NCBI GenBank assembly: GCA_947492135.1 | Contig: CANLQR010000001.1 | Coordinates: forward strand, 1-57,877 | Reading direction: 5' to 3' | Length of the DNA: 57,877 bases | Source: Deltaproteobacteria bacterium | Lineage (GTDB): Bacteria > Myxococcota_A > Polyangia > Nannocystales > Nannocystaceae | Shown: positions 40,860 to 50,271 of the stretch, piece by piece | How positions within the stretch are numbered: position 1 is the stretch's first letter | Layout of the letters: every line of letters begins with the position of its first letter | Translations under genes and position numbers: made by a program | Notes under the pieces: model-generated | Told to the model about the DNA's origin: nothing | The model's input: only the letters and a program-made list of their open reading frames with translations | The model's database searches: none

Positions 40860-43301
40860 CTACTCGCCTAGCTTGGTCTTGACTCGGGTGATGCGCTCGT
40901 CGGCCTTGGTCGATCCGCGCTTTTTCGCGTCTTCGTATTGCTTGAGCGCGTCCCGATAGCGCAGGACCTTGTAGTAGGCGTCACCGAGCTTGAGCCGATA
41001 GCTCTGATTGCCCGGCGAGGCCTCGACCGCCTTCTCGGCGTAGTTGACGGCCTTGGTGTCGGCACCGGTGTCGAACGCGATGTCGGACAGCCCCATCAGC
41101 GCGGCCGCGTTTCCGCGATCGAACGCGATGGCTTGGTTGAACAGCGACGAGGCCTCCGCACGTCGGCCGGCGCGCAGGGCCGCGAGTCCCTCCTCGGCCA
41201 GCTGTTTGGCGCGTTCGGGATTTCGCTCGGCGCCGCCGAGCAGCTCGCGCGGATCTTGGCCGAGGTTGCGCTTGCGCTTGATCGCCTTGGGGTCGTCGCC
41301 GGCGTCGATCACGACCGCCGGTTCCGGAGCCGGCGGCACGACCGTCGGGTCCGTCGCTTTGACGGGCGTTGCGACTGCGACCACCGGGTCGGGGTCCCTG
41401 CGACGCGATCTGGGATTGTTGGCGCCCAGTGCGTTGTCGAGCATCACCGCGGCCTGTGGCGAGAGCCCACTCATCGCGGCCTCGATCTCTGCATTTCTCT
41501 GGGCGAGGAGCACCGGATCGTCTTGGCTCTGCACCGCGGCGATCAGGCCCAGCGCAAGCTCCGACTCGGTGAAGTCCTTGGTTTTTGCCCGGCGGATGAA
41601 GTCGAGCAGCATCGCGCTGTCGACACCCGCGCGGTCATACGCGTGGCGGTTGCTCGGATCAAACGCGAGCGCCCACAGGTAGTGGTTCGTCGCCGCGAGC
41701 TTCGCGTCTTGATCCCACAAGAGGTCGGCTTGGCGAACCAGCGTGCTCGAGAACTCGCTTCGCAGAAGCGAGCCACGCTCGTCGGCCAACCGCTCCGAGG
41801 CGCCCTCGAGCGCCTCGAGCTCACGGACCTCTTCGTACGCGGTCGGGGCTGTGCGCTGCTGGGGCGGCGGCAGCACCCAGTTGAGCTTGGCCGCGGCGTC
41901 CCGAGCCTTCGCGGCCCTCAGCTCGACCTCATCGCTCACGTCGGCGGGCGCCGGCGTTCGGCCGAACGCCAGGAACAACCCGAGGCCCACTGCGGCCAGC
42001 GAGCTTGCACCGGCGACCATGGGCCACAACCAGCGATTCCGAGGCGGGGCAGCCACGCCTGGCGTGGGCATTTCCCGGAGCAGCCGTTCGCGCCGATCGA
42101 CGTCCGGTAGCTCGGGCAGCGGGAGGTCGTCCCAGGGCGTCGATAGCCGATCGGCGATCTGGGCCTCGCATAGCGCGGCCTCGAGATCGGCCATGTCCAC
42201 GTAGCGATCGTCGGCGGATTTCGCGAGGCAACGCAGGACCACGCGCTCGAGCGCAGGCACGCTCGCGAGCTCGGGCCGGCGCTCACGCAGCGTCGTCGGC
42301 GGCGTCTCGAGCTGCATTCGCAGCAGCTCCTCGATGTTGTCCGCATCGAACGGTGGGGAACCACACAGCAGCTCGTAGGCGGTGCAACCGAGCGCGTAGA
42401 CGTCGAGTCGCCCGTCGAACGCGGCCCCGCTGATCTGCTCGGGCGCCATGTAGTGCGGCGTCCCGGCGATCGAGCCGTCGGTGCCGACCGCGAGCATCGC
42501 CGAGATGCCAAAGTCGACGATCTTCACCATGTCGGCGCGGCCGTTCTCGGTGATCGCGATGATGTTCTCGGGCTTGACGTCACGGTGAACGACATCGGCG
42601 CGATGAGCCACATGGAGGCCCTTGCACACCTGCCGCATCAGGCCGATCACGCGACCGGGGTCGAGGGGCTGCCCGTCCGCGGGCACGAGGTCACGTCCGT
42701 CCAACAGCTCCATCGCGAAGAACGACCGGCCGTCAGGCAGCTCGCCGAAGTCGAAGACCTCGACGATGTGCTGCGAGCCGAGGCGACTCGCGGCCCGAGC
42801 CTCGTCGCGAAAGACCTGGACCATGCGCGGTTGCTTGCTGAGATCGAAGCGAAGGATCTTGAGCGCAACCTTGCGTTCGATGTCGACGTGCTCGGCCTCA
42901 TAGACCACACCCATGCCGCCCTCGCCGAGCCAGCGCAGGATTCGATAGCGAGTCCCGGGGACGACCCGGCCGGCGGTGAGTCGGAGCTTCGGCGCCTCGG
43001 CCCCCGGTTCATTGAGCCCCTCCGAGCCATGAACTCGGGTCGACATATGGCTGTCGCGAGCCGGAGCCGGCGCGACGCTGGGGGCGGTCGGGGCGTTGGC
43101 AGCGGCGGTCTCGTCGAGCACAGGCCGTCTGGGGAGTTGGGCCGGCGGCACAACCCCGCCGGATGCGATCCGGGTGGGCATCGGAGCCCGCGCGGCCGCT
43201 GCCCGAACCGCGGGCGGAGGCTGTGGCGGTGCGGTCGCCGCTGGCTCTGAGGGCGGATCGGTCGAGGAAAATGGGTCCTGGGCCAGCGGGGTCTTCGGCA
43301 T
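40860..43301 (-). CDS. Ser/Thr protein kinase with C-terminal TPR repeats
   Basis: An 813-residue kinase. About 105 residues of Pro/Ala-rich leader precede YRILRWLGEGGMGVVYEA. The kinase is fully intact: Lys in VALKIL, VVHRDVKPENI, VKIVDFGIS, GTPHYMAPEQISG and DVYALGCTAYELLCG. A membrane helix (WPMVAGASSLAAVGLGLFLAFG) lies at about 425-445. The C-terminal, presumably extracytoplasmic, half ends in TPR-like helices (LAEEGLAALRAGRRAEASSLFNQAI, LGDAYYKVLRYRDALKQYEDA). An inverted repeat 38 bases upstream could control it. The target is not evident from neighbours. Confidence 0.9.
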   Translation of the reverse strand: MPKTPLAQDPFSSTDPPSEPAATAPPQPPPAVRAAAARAPMPTRIASGGVVPPAQLPRRPVLDETAAANAPTAPSVAPAPARDSHMSTRVHGSEGLNEPGAEAPKLRLTAGRVVPGTRYRILRWLGEGGMGVVYEAEHVDIERKVALKILRFDLSKQPRMVQVFRDEARAASRLGSQHIVEVFDFGELPDGRSFFAMELLDGRDLVPADGQPLDPGRVIGLMRQVCKGLHVAHRADVVHRDVKPENIIAITENGRADMVKIVDFGISAMLAVGTDGSIAGTPHYMAPEQISGAAFDGRLDVYALGCTAYELLCGSPPFDADNIEELLRMQLETPPTTLRERRPELASVPALERVVLRCLAKSADDRYVDMADLEAALCEAQIADRLSTPWDDLPLPELPDVDRRERLLREMPTPGVAAPPRNRWLWPMVAGASSLAAVGLGLFLAFGRTPAPADVSDEVELRAAKARDAAAKLNWVLPPPQQRTAPTAYEEVRELEALEGASERLADERGSLLRSEFSSTLVRQADLLWDQDAKLAATNHYLWALAFDPSNRHAYDRAGVDSAMLLDFIRRAKTKDFTESELALGLIAAVQSQDDPVLLAQRNAEIEAAMSGLSPQAAVMLDNALGANNPRSRRRDPDPVVAVATPVKATDPTVVPPAPEPAVVIDAGDDPKAIKRKRNLGQDPRELLGGAERNPERAKQLAEEGLAALRAGRRAEASSLFNQAIAFDRGNAAALMGLSDIAFDTGADTKAVNYAEKAVEASPGNQSYRLKLGDAYYKVLRYRDALKQYEDAKKRGSTKADERITRVKTKLGE

Positions 43302-43339
43302 AAAAAATTAGGGATGCACGCCCACCGCACAGCATACCG

Positions 43340-43357
43340 GATCACGATCCCGTGATC
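43340..43357. promoter_or_regulatory. Inverted repeat upstream of the TPR kinase start
   Basis: Arms gatcacg and cgtgatc are perfectly complementary with a 4-base spacer, 39-56 bases upstream of the minus-strand start at 43301. The spacing is right for an operator. The bases just before the start are unusually A/T-rich for this genome (aaaaaatta). Confidence 0.35.
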
Positions 43358-43452
43358 GAATCGTTGCGCCGAACACTGTATCGGGTGCGACGCTCAGCGG
43401 TCGTTGCGCTGCGAAAGCGGCGAGACGACCTTGGCCTACACGGCGTGAAACC

Positions 43453-44856
43453 TCAGCGTCGGCGCCGGCGCCGTGCCAGCCCCAGCAACGCGAGCGCCCA
43501 GGCCCAGTGCGCGGCGGTCCGGTCGCTGGGGCCGACGTTGCAGACGCAGCCCTGTGCCTCGTCCGAGTCGAGGCCATAGTCCGGCGGCAGCGCGCCATCG
43601 CCCCCATCGTCGAACGCCCCGTCTCCGCCCGATCCGGCGTCTCCTCCAGCGTCGCCCGAGTCACCACCGGAGTCCAGCGGGCCCTCGCCGCCGTCACCCC
43701 GCGAGTCGTTGCCGGCCGAGTCCGCGCCCGAGTCCGCTGCTCCGGCGCCGACGGTCACCGTCACCGTGTCACTCATGGACACGTTGCCGGCCGCATCGGT
43801 CGCCTCGACGTAGAACACGTACGTGCCGGCCGGGGCATTGCTGACCGTCCATCCATAGGGCGCCGAGGAGTCGCTCTCGATCTCCTCGTCGTTGTTGTAG
43901 AGCAGCACCTGATCGACGGCCATGTCGTCGCCGGCATCGACCGTGAGTTCGAAGGTCGCGCCCTCGTCGAAGCTCGAGCCATCGGCGGGTGCCGTGATCG
44001 TCACCGTGGGTGCCTGGGTGTCGGGCTGCGAGCCGCCGAACAGGGTCATCAATTCGCGGTGGGAGTTCTGCTGGCCTTGTGAGCCGCATTCTGCGGCGTG
44101 CTGATTCCCGCACAGAACCCCGCCAACGACGGTGAGGCAGTTGTCCGTGAACGACGGATCGCCGCCCGCGTTGTAGGGGTTCATCACGTCGCCGGGCTCG
44201 TCGACATGCTCGAGACCGTACGAGTGGGCGACCTCTTGTCCGATGGTCGTCGCTTGCGTCGATGCGTCGAACTGATCGTTCACACTGTGGAACGCATAGA
44301 CGATGTTGTTCGGGGTCTGCGAGTCGTCGCAGTCCAGCGGCGCGATCCCGAGCACACCGCCCCCGAAGGGGTTGGTCGGCCCGGTCATGCACATCGTGTA
44401 GTTGCCCGACGCGGGGCGAGACTCCGTGATGATCACGTTGTACGCCTCCCAGTCGTCGCGAACCGCCTGCATCGTCGCGTCGCGCTTGGCGCCCTCGCCG
44501 TAGGCCGCGAACGAGCCTGCAAGCTGACCGATCTGGGTCGTGTTCGCGGTCGAGTCGTCGTAGCCGCCGTTGAGGTCGGCGCCGTCGAAGTTCACGAAGA
44601 TGCGGCCTTGAGAAGCGGCCTGCGGATCGTTGGGCGAGCGCAGGTGGGGCGCCGAATCCGGTACCGGGATCGGCATGCCGCGCGACTGCCCAAGCCCGAG
44701 CTCGAGTACGCCCGGTGGCGGGGTCGGGGTGGCGCTCGGGCTGGTGTCGTCCGCGGTTGCGACCGCCGGCGAGAGCACGAGTGCTGCGAGCAGCAACGCG
44801 ACCTCATAGCGGGGTTGGACGGACAGACCATTGCGTGCTGGGGGGGGCAGTCGCAT
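43453..44856 (-). CDS. Zincin-like secreted protein with QExxH, Big-like domain and MYXO-CTERM tail
   Basis: A 467-residue exported protein. The ATG at 44856 has AGGAG 7 bases upstream and opens onto a signal peptide (LLLAALVLSPAVATA). The catalytic-like region reads Q207-EVA-H211-SYGLE-H217 and then GDVMNP, which is the zincin helix and Met-turn region with the first His replaced by Gln. A Big/cadherin-like domain (APTVTITAPADGSSFDEGATF, FYVEATDAAGNVSMSDTVTV) follows at about 290-370. A Gly/Asp/Ser linker and a Cys-containing hydrophobic-Arg tail (VCNVG...WALALLGLARRRRRR) complete a MYXO-CTERM-like sorting signal. It is a paralogue of the gene at 46292. Either Gln is a metal ligand or the protein is no longer a protease. 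Confidence 0.82.
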   Translation of the reverse strand: MRLPPPARNGLSVQPRYEVALLLAALVLSPAVATADDTSPSATPTPPPGVLELGLGQSRGMPIPVPDSAPHLRSPNDPQAASQGRIFVNFDGADLNGGYDDSTANTTQIGQLAGSFAAYGEGAKRDATMQAVRDDWEAYNVIITESRPASGNYTMCMTGPTNPFGGGVLGIAPLDCDDSQTPNNIVYAFHSVNDQFDASTQATTIGQEVAHSYGLEHVDEPGDVMNPYNAGGDPSFTDNCLTVVGGVLCGNQHAAECGSQGQQNSHRELMTLFGGSQPDTQAPTVTITAPADGSSFDEGATFELTVDAGDDMAVDQVLLYNNDEEIESDSSAPYGWTVSNAPAGTYVFYVEATDAAGNVSMSDTVTVTVGAGAADSGADSAGNDSRGDGGEGPLDSGGDSGDAGGDAGSGGDGAFDDGGDGALPPDYGLDSDEAQGCVCNVGPSDRTAAHWAWALALLGLARRRRRR

Positions 44857-45122
44857 GGCGCACTCCTGGTGGACAAACGCGGAGGTCGGACCGACTTCAC
44901 CATGAAGCCGCTCCTCGAATCGCCGCGAGGACACCATAGGAGTCGCTAAGGATTCTGACAAGTCGCACATCACCAGCGGTTGTGTCCGCTCGATCACGTC
45001 GGCGCGCCAGAAGCAGCGTTCGCAGTGGGGCTCACGAACTTTGCAGTCTCGCGTGGACGCCACGCCTACATCCAGCCGATGCAATCCGCGCTCGGCCGCG
45101 CGTGCTGGTCTTGTTGTGCTGG

Positions 45123-46295
45123 TCAGGGACTGCGCGGCTCGGGTGCGGTGATGAACTGCGACCGCAGGCCGCTCGAGATCAGCGTCCGATCATCGCGAGT
45201 CAAGAGGATCGCTTCCAGATCGTCCTGCGACTCGACGAAGGCCATCCCGCGTTCGGGGCCCATCACTGCCACCGCGGTCGCGAAGGCATCGGCATCGGTG
45301 GCGTTCTTCGCGACCAACGTGACGCTCTTGCAGGAGTCCGCTTCGAGCAGCGGCCGCCCGGTCTTCGGGTCGAGGATATGCGCATAGCGCTTGCCGTCGA
45401 ACTCGAAGAAACGCTCGTAGTCTCCCGAAGTGACCACCGAGATGTTCGAGCTGGGCAACGCGCCCACGACCCCCTTGGTCCCCGGCTTCTGCACGCCCAC
45501 CATCCACGGCTTGCCGCCCTTGGTGCCCGACGCGTAGGTGTCGCCGCCACCTTCGACGACGTGGTTGGCGAAACCCCGCTCTGTCAGCAGCGCTGCGGCG
45601 CGGTCGACCGCGTAGCCCTTGGCGATCGCCCCGAGCCCAACCTTCATGCCCGCAGTGGTGAGCCGCCCCGAGCGTGTCTTGGCATCGAGCTCGATGCCGC
45701 GCCAGTCGACCAGCGGCAACCGTGCTGCAATCGCAGCGTCCGCCGGTGGTTTCGAACCCGGTGTGAAGCTCCACAGCTCGCCGACTGCATAGAACGTGAC
45801 GTCGAACGTGCCGCCGGTGATCTCACTGACCTCACGGCTGCGCGCTAGCACGGCAAACAGCTCGGGAGACAGCGGCATGAGTGCTCCGCCGGCTGCGGCG
45901 TTGAAGCGGGTCAGCTCGCTGTTGGGCATCCACTCGCTCGTCAGCCGTTCAATGCGCGCGATCTCGTCGAACGCGGCTTGAATCGCGACTCCTCCCTCGA
46001 GCGCCGTGCGATCGGGTTCGAGCCAGAGGTTGATGCTGAAGTGCGTGCCCATCAGGGCACTTTCTGCGTAGATCGTGCCGTCCTTGCGAACCGGCGGGGC
46101 GTTGGACGCCGAGGGCGGTGCGCCAGGACTGGGTGTCGTGGACGGTGTCGCGGGTGTGGAGGGTGTCGCGGGTGTGGTCGGTGTCGCGGGTGTGGTCGGT
46201 ATTGCCGATGTGGTCGGTGTCGCGGGCGCCTCGCCGCACGCGAGCGCGAACGTCAGCGCGAATCCGCGACAACAACCACCTCGTGAAGCGATCAC
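45123..46295 (-). CDS. apbE: FAD:protein FMN transferase (ApbE), predicted lipoprotein
   Basis: A 390-residue periplasmic enzyme that attaches FMN from FAD to threonine on redox partners. The GTG start overlaps the upstream stop as GTGA, so translation is coupled. A signal peptide (FALTFALACGE) is followed by a Pro/Thr linker (ATPTTPATPS repeats, about 18-bp repeats in the DNA). The ApbE domain begins at about 70. Its motifs are MGTHFSI, ELTRFNA, GGTFDVTFYAVG, KVGLGAIAKGYAVDRAA, VEGGGDTYASG, RYAHILDPKTGRP and DADAFATAVAVMG. No flavinylated substrate (DGxSGATxT-type) is evident in neighbouring genes, so the target lies elsewhere. It is odd that it is coupled to a zincin-like gene. Confidence 0.93.
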   Translation of the reverse strand: MIASRGGCCRGFALTFALACGEAPATPTTSAIPTTPATPTTPATPSTPATPSTTPSPGAPPSASNAPPVRKDGTIYAESALMGTHFSINLWLEPDRTALEGGVAIQAAFDEIARIERLTSEWMPNSELTRFNAAAGGALMPLSPELFAVLARSREVSEITGGTFDVTFYAVGELWSFTPGSKPPADAAIAARLPLVDWRGIELDAKTRSGRLTTAGMKVGLGAIAKGYAVDRAAALLTERGFANHVVEGGGDTYASGTKGGKPWMVGVQKPGTKGVVGALPSSNISVVTSGDYERFFEFDGKRYAHILDPKTGRPLLEADSCKSVTLVAKNATDADAFATAVAVMGPERGMAFVESQDDLEAILLTRDDRTLISSGLRSQFITAPEPRSP

Positions 46296-47509
46296 GACCC
46301 CCCCGGCACCAGCGGTGGGGCCCCTGCAGCGCTGCGCCGGCGGGCGCGTCTGCGGCGAATCAGGTAGGGGCCGACCAAGACGAGTCCAAGCCAAGGCTCG
46401 AGCCGCGCACGCCCATGGTTGCGGCCCGGTGTCGGTCCGGCAACATGGCAGCCGTCGCCGTCGTCGCGGTCCGGGTTGTCCACGCCGACAAAGATCTCGA
46501 TGGTGTCGCTACGCGACATCGCTCCGGAGGCTTCGATTCCGATCACGTAGGCCTCGTAGACGCCCGCGGCCAGGCCTTCGACGCGCCAGGTGAAAGGCGA
46601 CTGGGTGCGCCCTCCGATGTTGGCCTCGTTCACGAACAGCACGACGTTGGCGAACGGCCGGCCGTCGATGCTCGCGGCCACGATGTCGAACGGCTCATCG
46701 ACGTCGATCTCGTCACCGTCGTCGGGCGCGGTCAAGGTGATTGCCATGGATGCCGGGTCGGGAGGCGCGACCGGACCGAACCGCTGCAGAAGCTCGCGGT
46801 GAGAGTTTTGCTGGCCAGCGGGGCAGTGGTCGGCGTGCTGGTCGCCGCACACGATTTCGGGTGCGGGCACGACGTCGAAGCACGCGTCGAGAAACCCAGG
46901 ATCCCCACCACTGCTCACCGGGTACATGATATCGCCCATCTGATCGACGTGCTCGAGGCCGTACGAGTGGGCGATTTCCTGGCTGATCGTGTTGGCCTGT
47001 GCCGAAGCCGTGTAGCCGTCACCATCGCCATGGAAGGCAAAGACGATGTTGTTGGGAAACTGGTCGCGGCAGTCCAGCGGTGCGACGCCGAGCACGGTGC
47101 CAGCCTCGAGCGGCCCGATCATCGCCATGGTGTAGCTGCCTGCGGTCGGTCGGGCGTCGACGATCAGCATGTCGTAGGCCGCGAAGTCGGTCTGCACCGA
47201 CTGCAGGGTGGCCGCGCGCTGGGTCGTGCCCCCATACGCAGGGAAGGGTCCCGCGAGATCCTCGAGCACCGTGATGTCACTGCGCGCGTCGTCTTGGCCG
47301 AACGTGAGCGTGGCACCCTCGAAGTTCAGGAATACGACGCCGCGCGAGGCGAGTTGAGGCGACGTCGGGATGACGAGCCCGTCATCGACGGCGCCGGTCT
47401 GGTTCATCGGGACCGGATCGCCCGAGATCCGCGTCGGCCTGGGCCCGTCCAGTGGCGCGGCGAGCTCCATCGCGAGCGCCATCGTCATCAGCACCGGCAC
47501 GTACGTCAT
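46292..47509 (-). CDS. Zincin-like secreted protein with QExxH and Arg-rich C-terminus
   Basis: A 405-residue paralogue of the 43453-44856 gene. The N-terminus MTYVPVLMTMALAMELAAP is a short signal peptide. The core reads Q177-EIA-H181-SYGLE-H187-VDQMGDIMYP. As in the paralogue, Gln replaces the first zincin His while Glu and the other two His are kept. Shared flanking motifs are VLGVAPLDC, NNIVFAFHG and GQQNSHREL. An Ig-like domain follows at about 240-330. The tail has one Cys, a hydrophobic helix and an Arg run, like a MYXO-CTERM signal. Its stop overlaps the apbE start by 4 bases. Confidence 0.82.
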   Translation of the reverse strand: MTYVPVLMTMALAMELAAPLDGPRPTRISGDPVPMNQTGAVDDGLVIPTSPQLASRGVVFLNFEGATLTFGQDDARSDITVLEDLAGPFPAYGGTTQRAATLQSVQTDFAAYDMLIVDARPTAGSYTMAMIGPLEAGTVLGVAPLDCRDQFPNNIVFAFHGDGDGYTASAQANTISQEIAHSYGLEHVDQMGDIMYPVSSGGDPGFLDACFDVVPAPEIVCGDQHADHCPAGQQNSHRELLQRFGPVAPPDPASMAITLTAPDDGDEIDVDEPFDIVAASIDGRPFANVVLFVNEANIGGRTQSPFTWRVEGLAAGVYEAYVIGIEASGAMSRSDTIEIFVGVDNPDRDDGDGCHVAGPTPGRNHGRARLEPWLGLVLVGPYLIRRRRARRRSAAGAPPLVPGGS

Positions 47510-47647
47510 GGTCTACCGCGCAAGCGCCCCTCGTGCCACTGGCCGGGTTTGTCCGATGACGCCAAGCTCGATCGTGGAGCAGACCCGCTCGGCGTGGGGC
47601 CACGCCGCCGGGCCAACGCCGCGGCGCCGATCGAGCGCTGCCCACCG

Positions 47648-49048
47648 TCAGGGCTTGCGACGCGGCGGTGGTGGCGGCGGCCCCGCGGGCGCGCCCGGCG
47701 GTGGCGGCAGCAAGGCACGGATCCGCTGCATCGTGTCGCCCGGCGCAAATGCGGCGCCGGGCTCGTCTTGCGACTCTTGCAGATCATCGTCGTCGATCTC
47801 GGTGACGCTGTCCTGGGGGCCGGCAAACTCGAGAACTTGGTCGAGCAAGGCGTCGAGCTCATCGTTGGCGGACGACACCGTCGCTGGTTGCTCGAGCAAC
47901 GCGAAGATCTCGGCGTCTTCGGTGGTCAGCGACATCATCGACATCGACGAAGAGGCTCCGCCGGACCGCGCGGCGCGATCGGTCGGTTCCGCGCGAGGAT
48001 CCGTGCGTGGGCGTGGGCCTTGGCCACCGACCTCGTCGTCGTCGGGCGAGGCAGTATCGCCAGGGCCCTCGGCGTCGACGTCGATGTCGATGTCGACGTC
48101 GACGGAACTCGCCTGTTCGACACGCTCGGCGGCCGTCCAGAGCTGGTCGAGCTCGGGCCATCGACTCCAATACTTGCCGGCCGTACCGGAGGTCGCCTGG
48201 CCACCACTACCGGCGGTCGGGACGCGGACCCGGATGAGCCCCGCGACCACCGTCACGCCCAACACGTGGCCGGAAAAATAGGTGTCGACCGACTGCTTGA
48301 GCCGCCAGAACAACTCCTGCGGCTTACTCGAGTCGCCGATGATCGCCTTCCACATCCGCAACGGTCCGAGCTCGACGACCGGCGCAAACAGGAATTCGCG
48401 ACCGCCGGCAAACAGCAACTCGAAGCGTTCCTGCTCGATCACGAAATGTTGCGCCGAGCTGCCGAGTTCGACCAGCGTGCGTGCCAAGTCGGTGCCGGTG
48501 GGACGAAGCTTGCCCAACCGACGCAAGCGGCGTACGACGTCGCGTAGCTCGGCGTCACGCAACACCTCACGGTAGAGATCCTCGGCCTCGGCCCACGAGC
48601 CCTCGAGCGGCAGCGTTGCCAGTAGCTGCCCGCCAGGCTTGGTCACGCGGAGAAGTTCGCGCAACGCTTCGCCGATGCTGGTGGCCTCTCCCAGCACGAG
48701 GTTGGCCAGGACGAGGTCGTAGCTGCCCGCCGACATCGTCGCGAGATCGTCGAGCCCGCCCGCCTTGATGTAGACGCGATCCTTGTGCTCGGACAGTCGC
48801 GACTTCGCGATCTCGCGCAGCAACGGATCGGGTTCGAGCGCGATGACCTTCGCCGAACTCGGCAGGCGGTGCATGAGCTCTGCCGCAGTGCGACCCGAAC
48901 CTGCGTGGACGTCGAGCACGAGCGCAGGGCTCTCACCCGCGAGGTGACGCCACATCATGCGTGCGAAACGATCGTGCCACAGCGGTGCGATCTCGCGATC
49001 GATGACGCGTGCGGTCCGCTCATCGCGGGGTTTCGGCGCTGCGGCCAC
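47648..49048 (-). CDS. Class I SAM-dependent methyltransferase with long disordered acidic tail
   Basis: A 466-residue protein, GTG start. Residues 40-150 contain Rossmann methyltransferase motifs: LVLDVHAGSGRTAAEL (motif I), VIALEPDPLLREIA (acidic motif II), LVLANLVL (motif IV) and TKPGGQLLATLPL (motif VI). The N-terminal AAPKPRDERTARVIDREIAPLW is unlike typical UbiE. From about 300 the tail is low-complexity: an alternating VDVDIDIDVDA run, then Asp/Glu and a final Pro/Gly-rich end (PPPPGAPAGPPPPPP). Substrate unknown. The tail suggests an interaction scaffold; no partner is identifiable from the sequence. Confidence 0.82.
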   Translation of the reverse strand: MAAAPKPRDERTARVIDREIAPLWHDRFARMMWRHLAGESPALVLDVHAGSGRTAAELMHRLPSSAKVIALEPDPLLREIAKSRLSEHKDRVYIKAGGLDDLATMSAGSYDLVLANLVLGEATSIGEALRELLRVTKPGGQLLATLPLEGSWAEAEDLYREVLRDAELRDVVRRLRRLGKLRPTGTDLARTLVELGSSAQHFVIEQERFELLFAGGREFLFAPVVELGPLRMWKAIIGDSSKPQELFWRLKQSVDTYFSGHVLGVTVVAGLIRVRVPTAGSGGQATSGTAGKYWSRWPELDQLWTAAERVEQASSVDVDIDIDVDAEGPGDTASPDDDEVGGQGPRPRTDPRAEPTDRAARSGGASSSMSMMSLTTEDAEIFALLEQPATVSSANDELDALLDQVLEFAGPQDSVTEIDDDDLQESQDEPGAAFAPGDTMQRIRALLPPPPGAPAGPPPPPPRRKP

Positions 49049-49065
49049 GGCGGGAATCTACCAGC

Positions 49066-50187
49066 TCACACGCCGTCGGGCACCATGATGACGGAGAACT
49101 CGAGAAAGCCGTTGAACTCGGGGTCGAGCGCGGTGTCGCAGGTGTCGCTGTCCTGCGAGAAGCAATAGTCGAGATCGAGGTTCACGACCCATGCGCGGGT
49201 CTTGAACTCGTCGTCGACCGGCGCGTTGGTCGAGAGGCGCACCCCGTGGGTGAGATTGTCGTTGGTGCCATCATTGCCCAGGGCCGCACCGACGATCACT
49301 GCCTTGTCGGCACCCCCTGCATCGGTGAGGGCGAAGGGCGACGCGTTGATGAAGAACTGGAAGCTGAAGCTGCAGCTGTTGCCGGGGCAGTCGCCGTTGT
49401 CGGTGACCGTGAACCCCGGATCGCCGACGGCACCGAGCATAATCGTCGCGTCGGGGTTGAACGTGTTCGACCACGGCACCAGGGTCTGGTTGGGCATCCC
49501 GCCGATGTCGATCGCGATCGGGTAGGTGTCGGGCGCCGGGGTGTCGTTGGTGACGCAGTAGGGAATGAAAACCTCGGCCCCCGACTGGGTGCCGCGCACC
49601 ACGAAGGCCCAGGTCCCCAGTCGCGTGTCGGTGACGGTGCCCACGACGGCGCAGGTTTCCTCGCCGATCGATACCCCCGCGGGGATCTTGCCGTTGCCGC
49701 TGCCGTTGGTGTGGTCGCAGGTGATGGGCGAGCCATCACCGGTGCCTTCGACAACGTGGGCGAGCAACGTGTCGGTCCCCGTCAGGCAATACGGTGCGGC
49801 CTCGAGGTCGAGCTGGATCGAGATGCGTTCGTTGACCTCGAGGCTGCAGCTGGCCATGCCGACGTCACCGTTGGTATCGGTGACCGTCAGGTCGAACATC
49901 GCCGGTCCCACCGTCGTCGGCGTGCCGCTGATGGTCCCGTTCGCCGCGTCGAGGACGAGGCCGTCGGGCAAGGTCGCCGCGAACGTGAACGGGCCCTCGC
50001 CGCCGGTGACCTCGAGCATGTGCGAGAACTCGGCACCGACTGCGGCTTGCGGGAGTTCTCCGCAGCCGACCTCGAGGACGCCAGGTCCGGTCGTGGTCCC
50101 GAGCTGATAGTTGTACGGAGCCTCGAGGTCGTCGGTGCAGGACGCGACCAGGACAGCGGAAGTGAGGATTAGGCCGTAGGCTCTCAT
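49066..50187 (-). CDS. Lipoprotein with Ig-like (He_PIG-type) domain
   Basis: A 373-residue exported protein. The ATG at 50187 has GGAG 7 bases upstream and opens a lipoprotein signal (LTSAVLVASC). Residues 45-125 show the putative Ig signature: EFSHMLEVTGGEGPFTFAA, LPDGLVLDAANGTISGTPTTVG and FDLTVTDTNGDVG. The remaining 250 residues are beta-rich with several Cys and no recognised family. Likely a surface binding protein. It is on the same strand as the methyltransferase, 18 bases from its start, and could share a transcript. Confidence 0.8.
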   Translation of the reverse strand: MRAYGLILTSAVLVASCTDDLEAPYNYQLGTTTGPGVLEVGCGELPQAAVGAEFSHMLEVTGGEGPFTFAATLPDGLVLDAANGTISGTPTTVGPAMFDLTVTDTNGDVGMASCSLEVNERISIQLDLEAAPYCLTGTDTLLAHVVEGTGDGSPITCDHTNGSGNGKIPAGVSIGEETCAVVGTVTDTRLGTWAFVVRGTQSGAEVFIPYCVTNDTPAPDTYPIAIDIGGMPNQTLVPWSNTFNPDATIMLGAVGDPGFTVTDNGDCPGNSCSFSFQFFINASPFALTDAGGADKAVIVGAALGNDGTNDNLTHGVRLSTNAPVDDEFKTRAWVVNLDLDYCFSQDSDTCDTALDPEFNGFLEFSVIMVPDGV

Positions 50188-50271
50188 GGGTCGCTCCGCG
50201 TTTGCCCTGCGGTCGGAATCACCGCCGGGCCAAGACGGCTGCGAGCGTATCACGAACGGCGCCTGGGCCGG

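Noticed and set aside
44857-45122. Small plus-strand gene between the zincin-like and apbE genes
   Set aside because: The only frames are short or run antisense into apbE, have no ribosome site and no family resemblance. The region reads as promoter and leader for the zincin-like gene.
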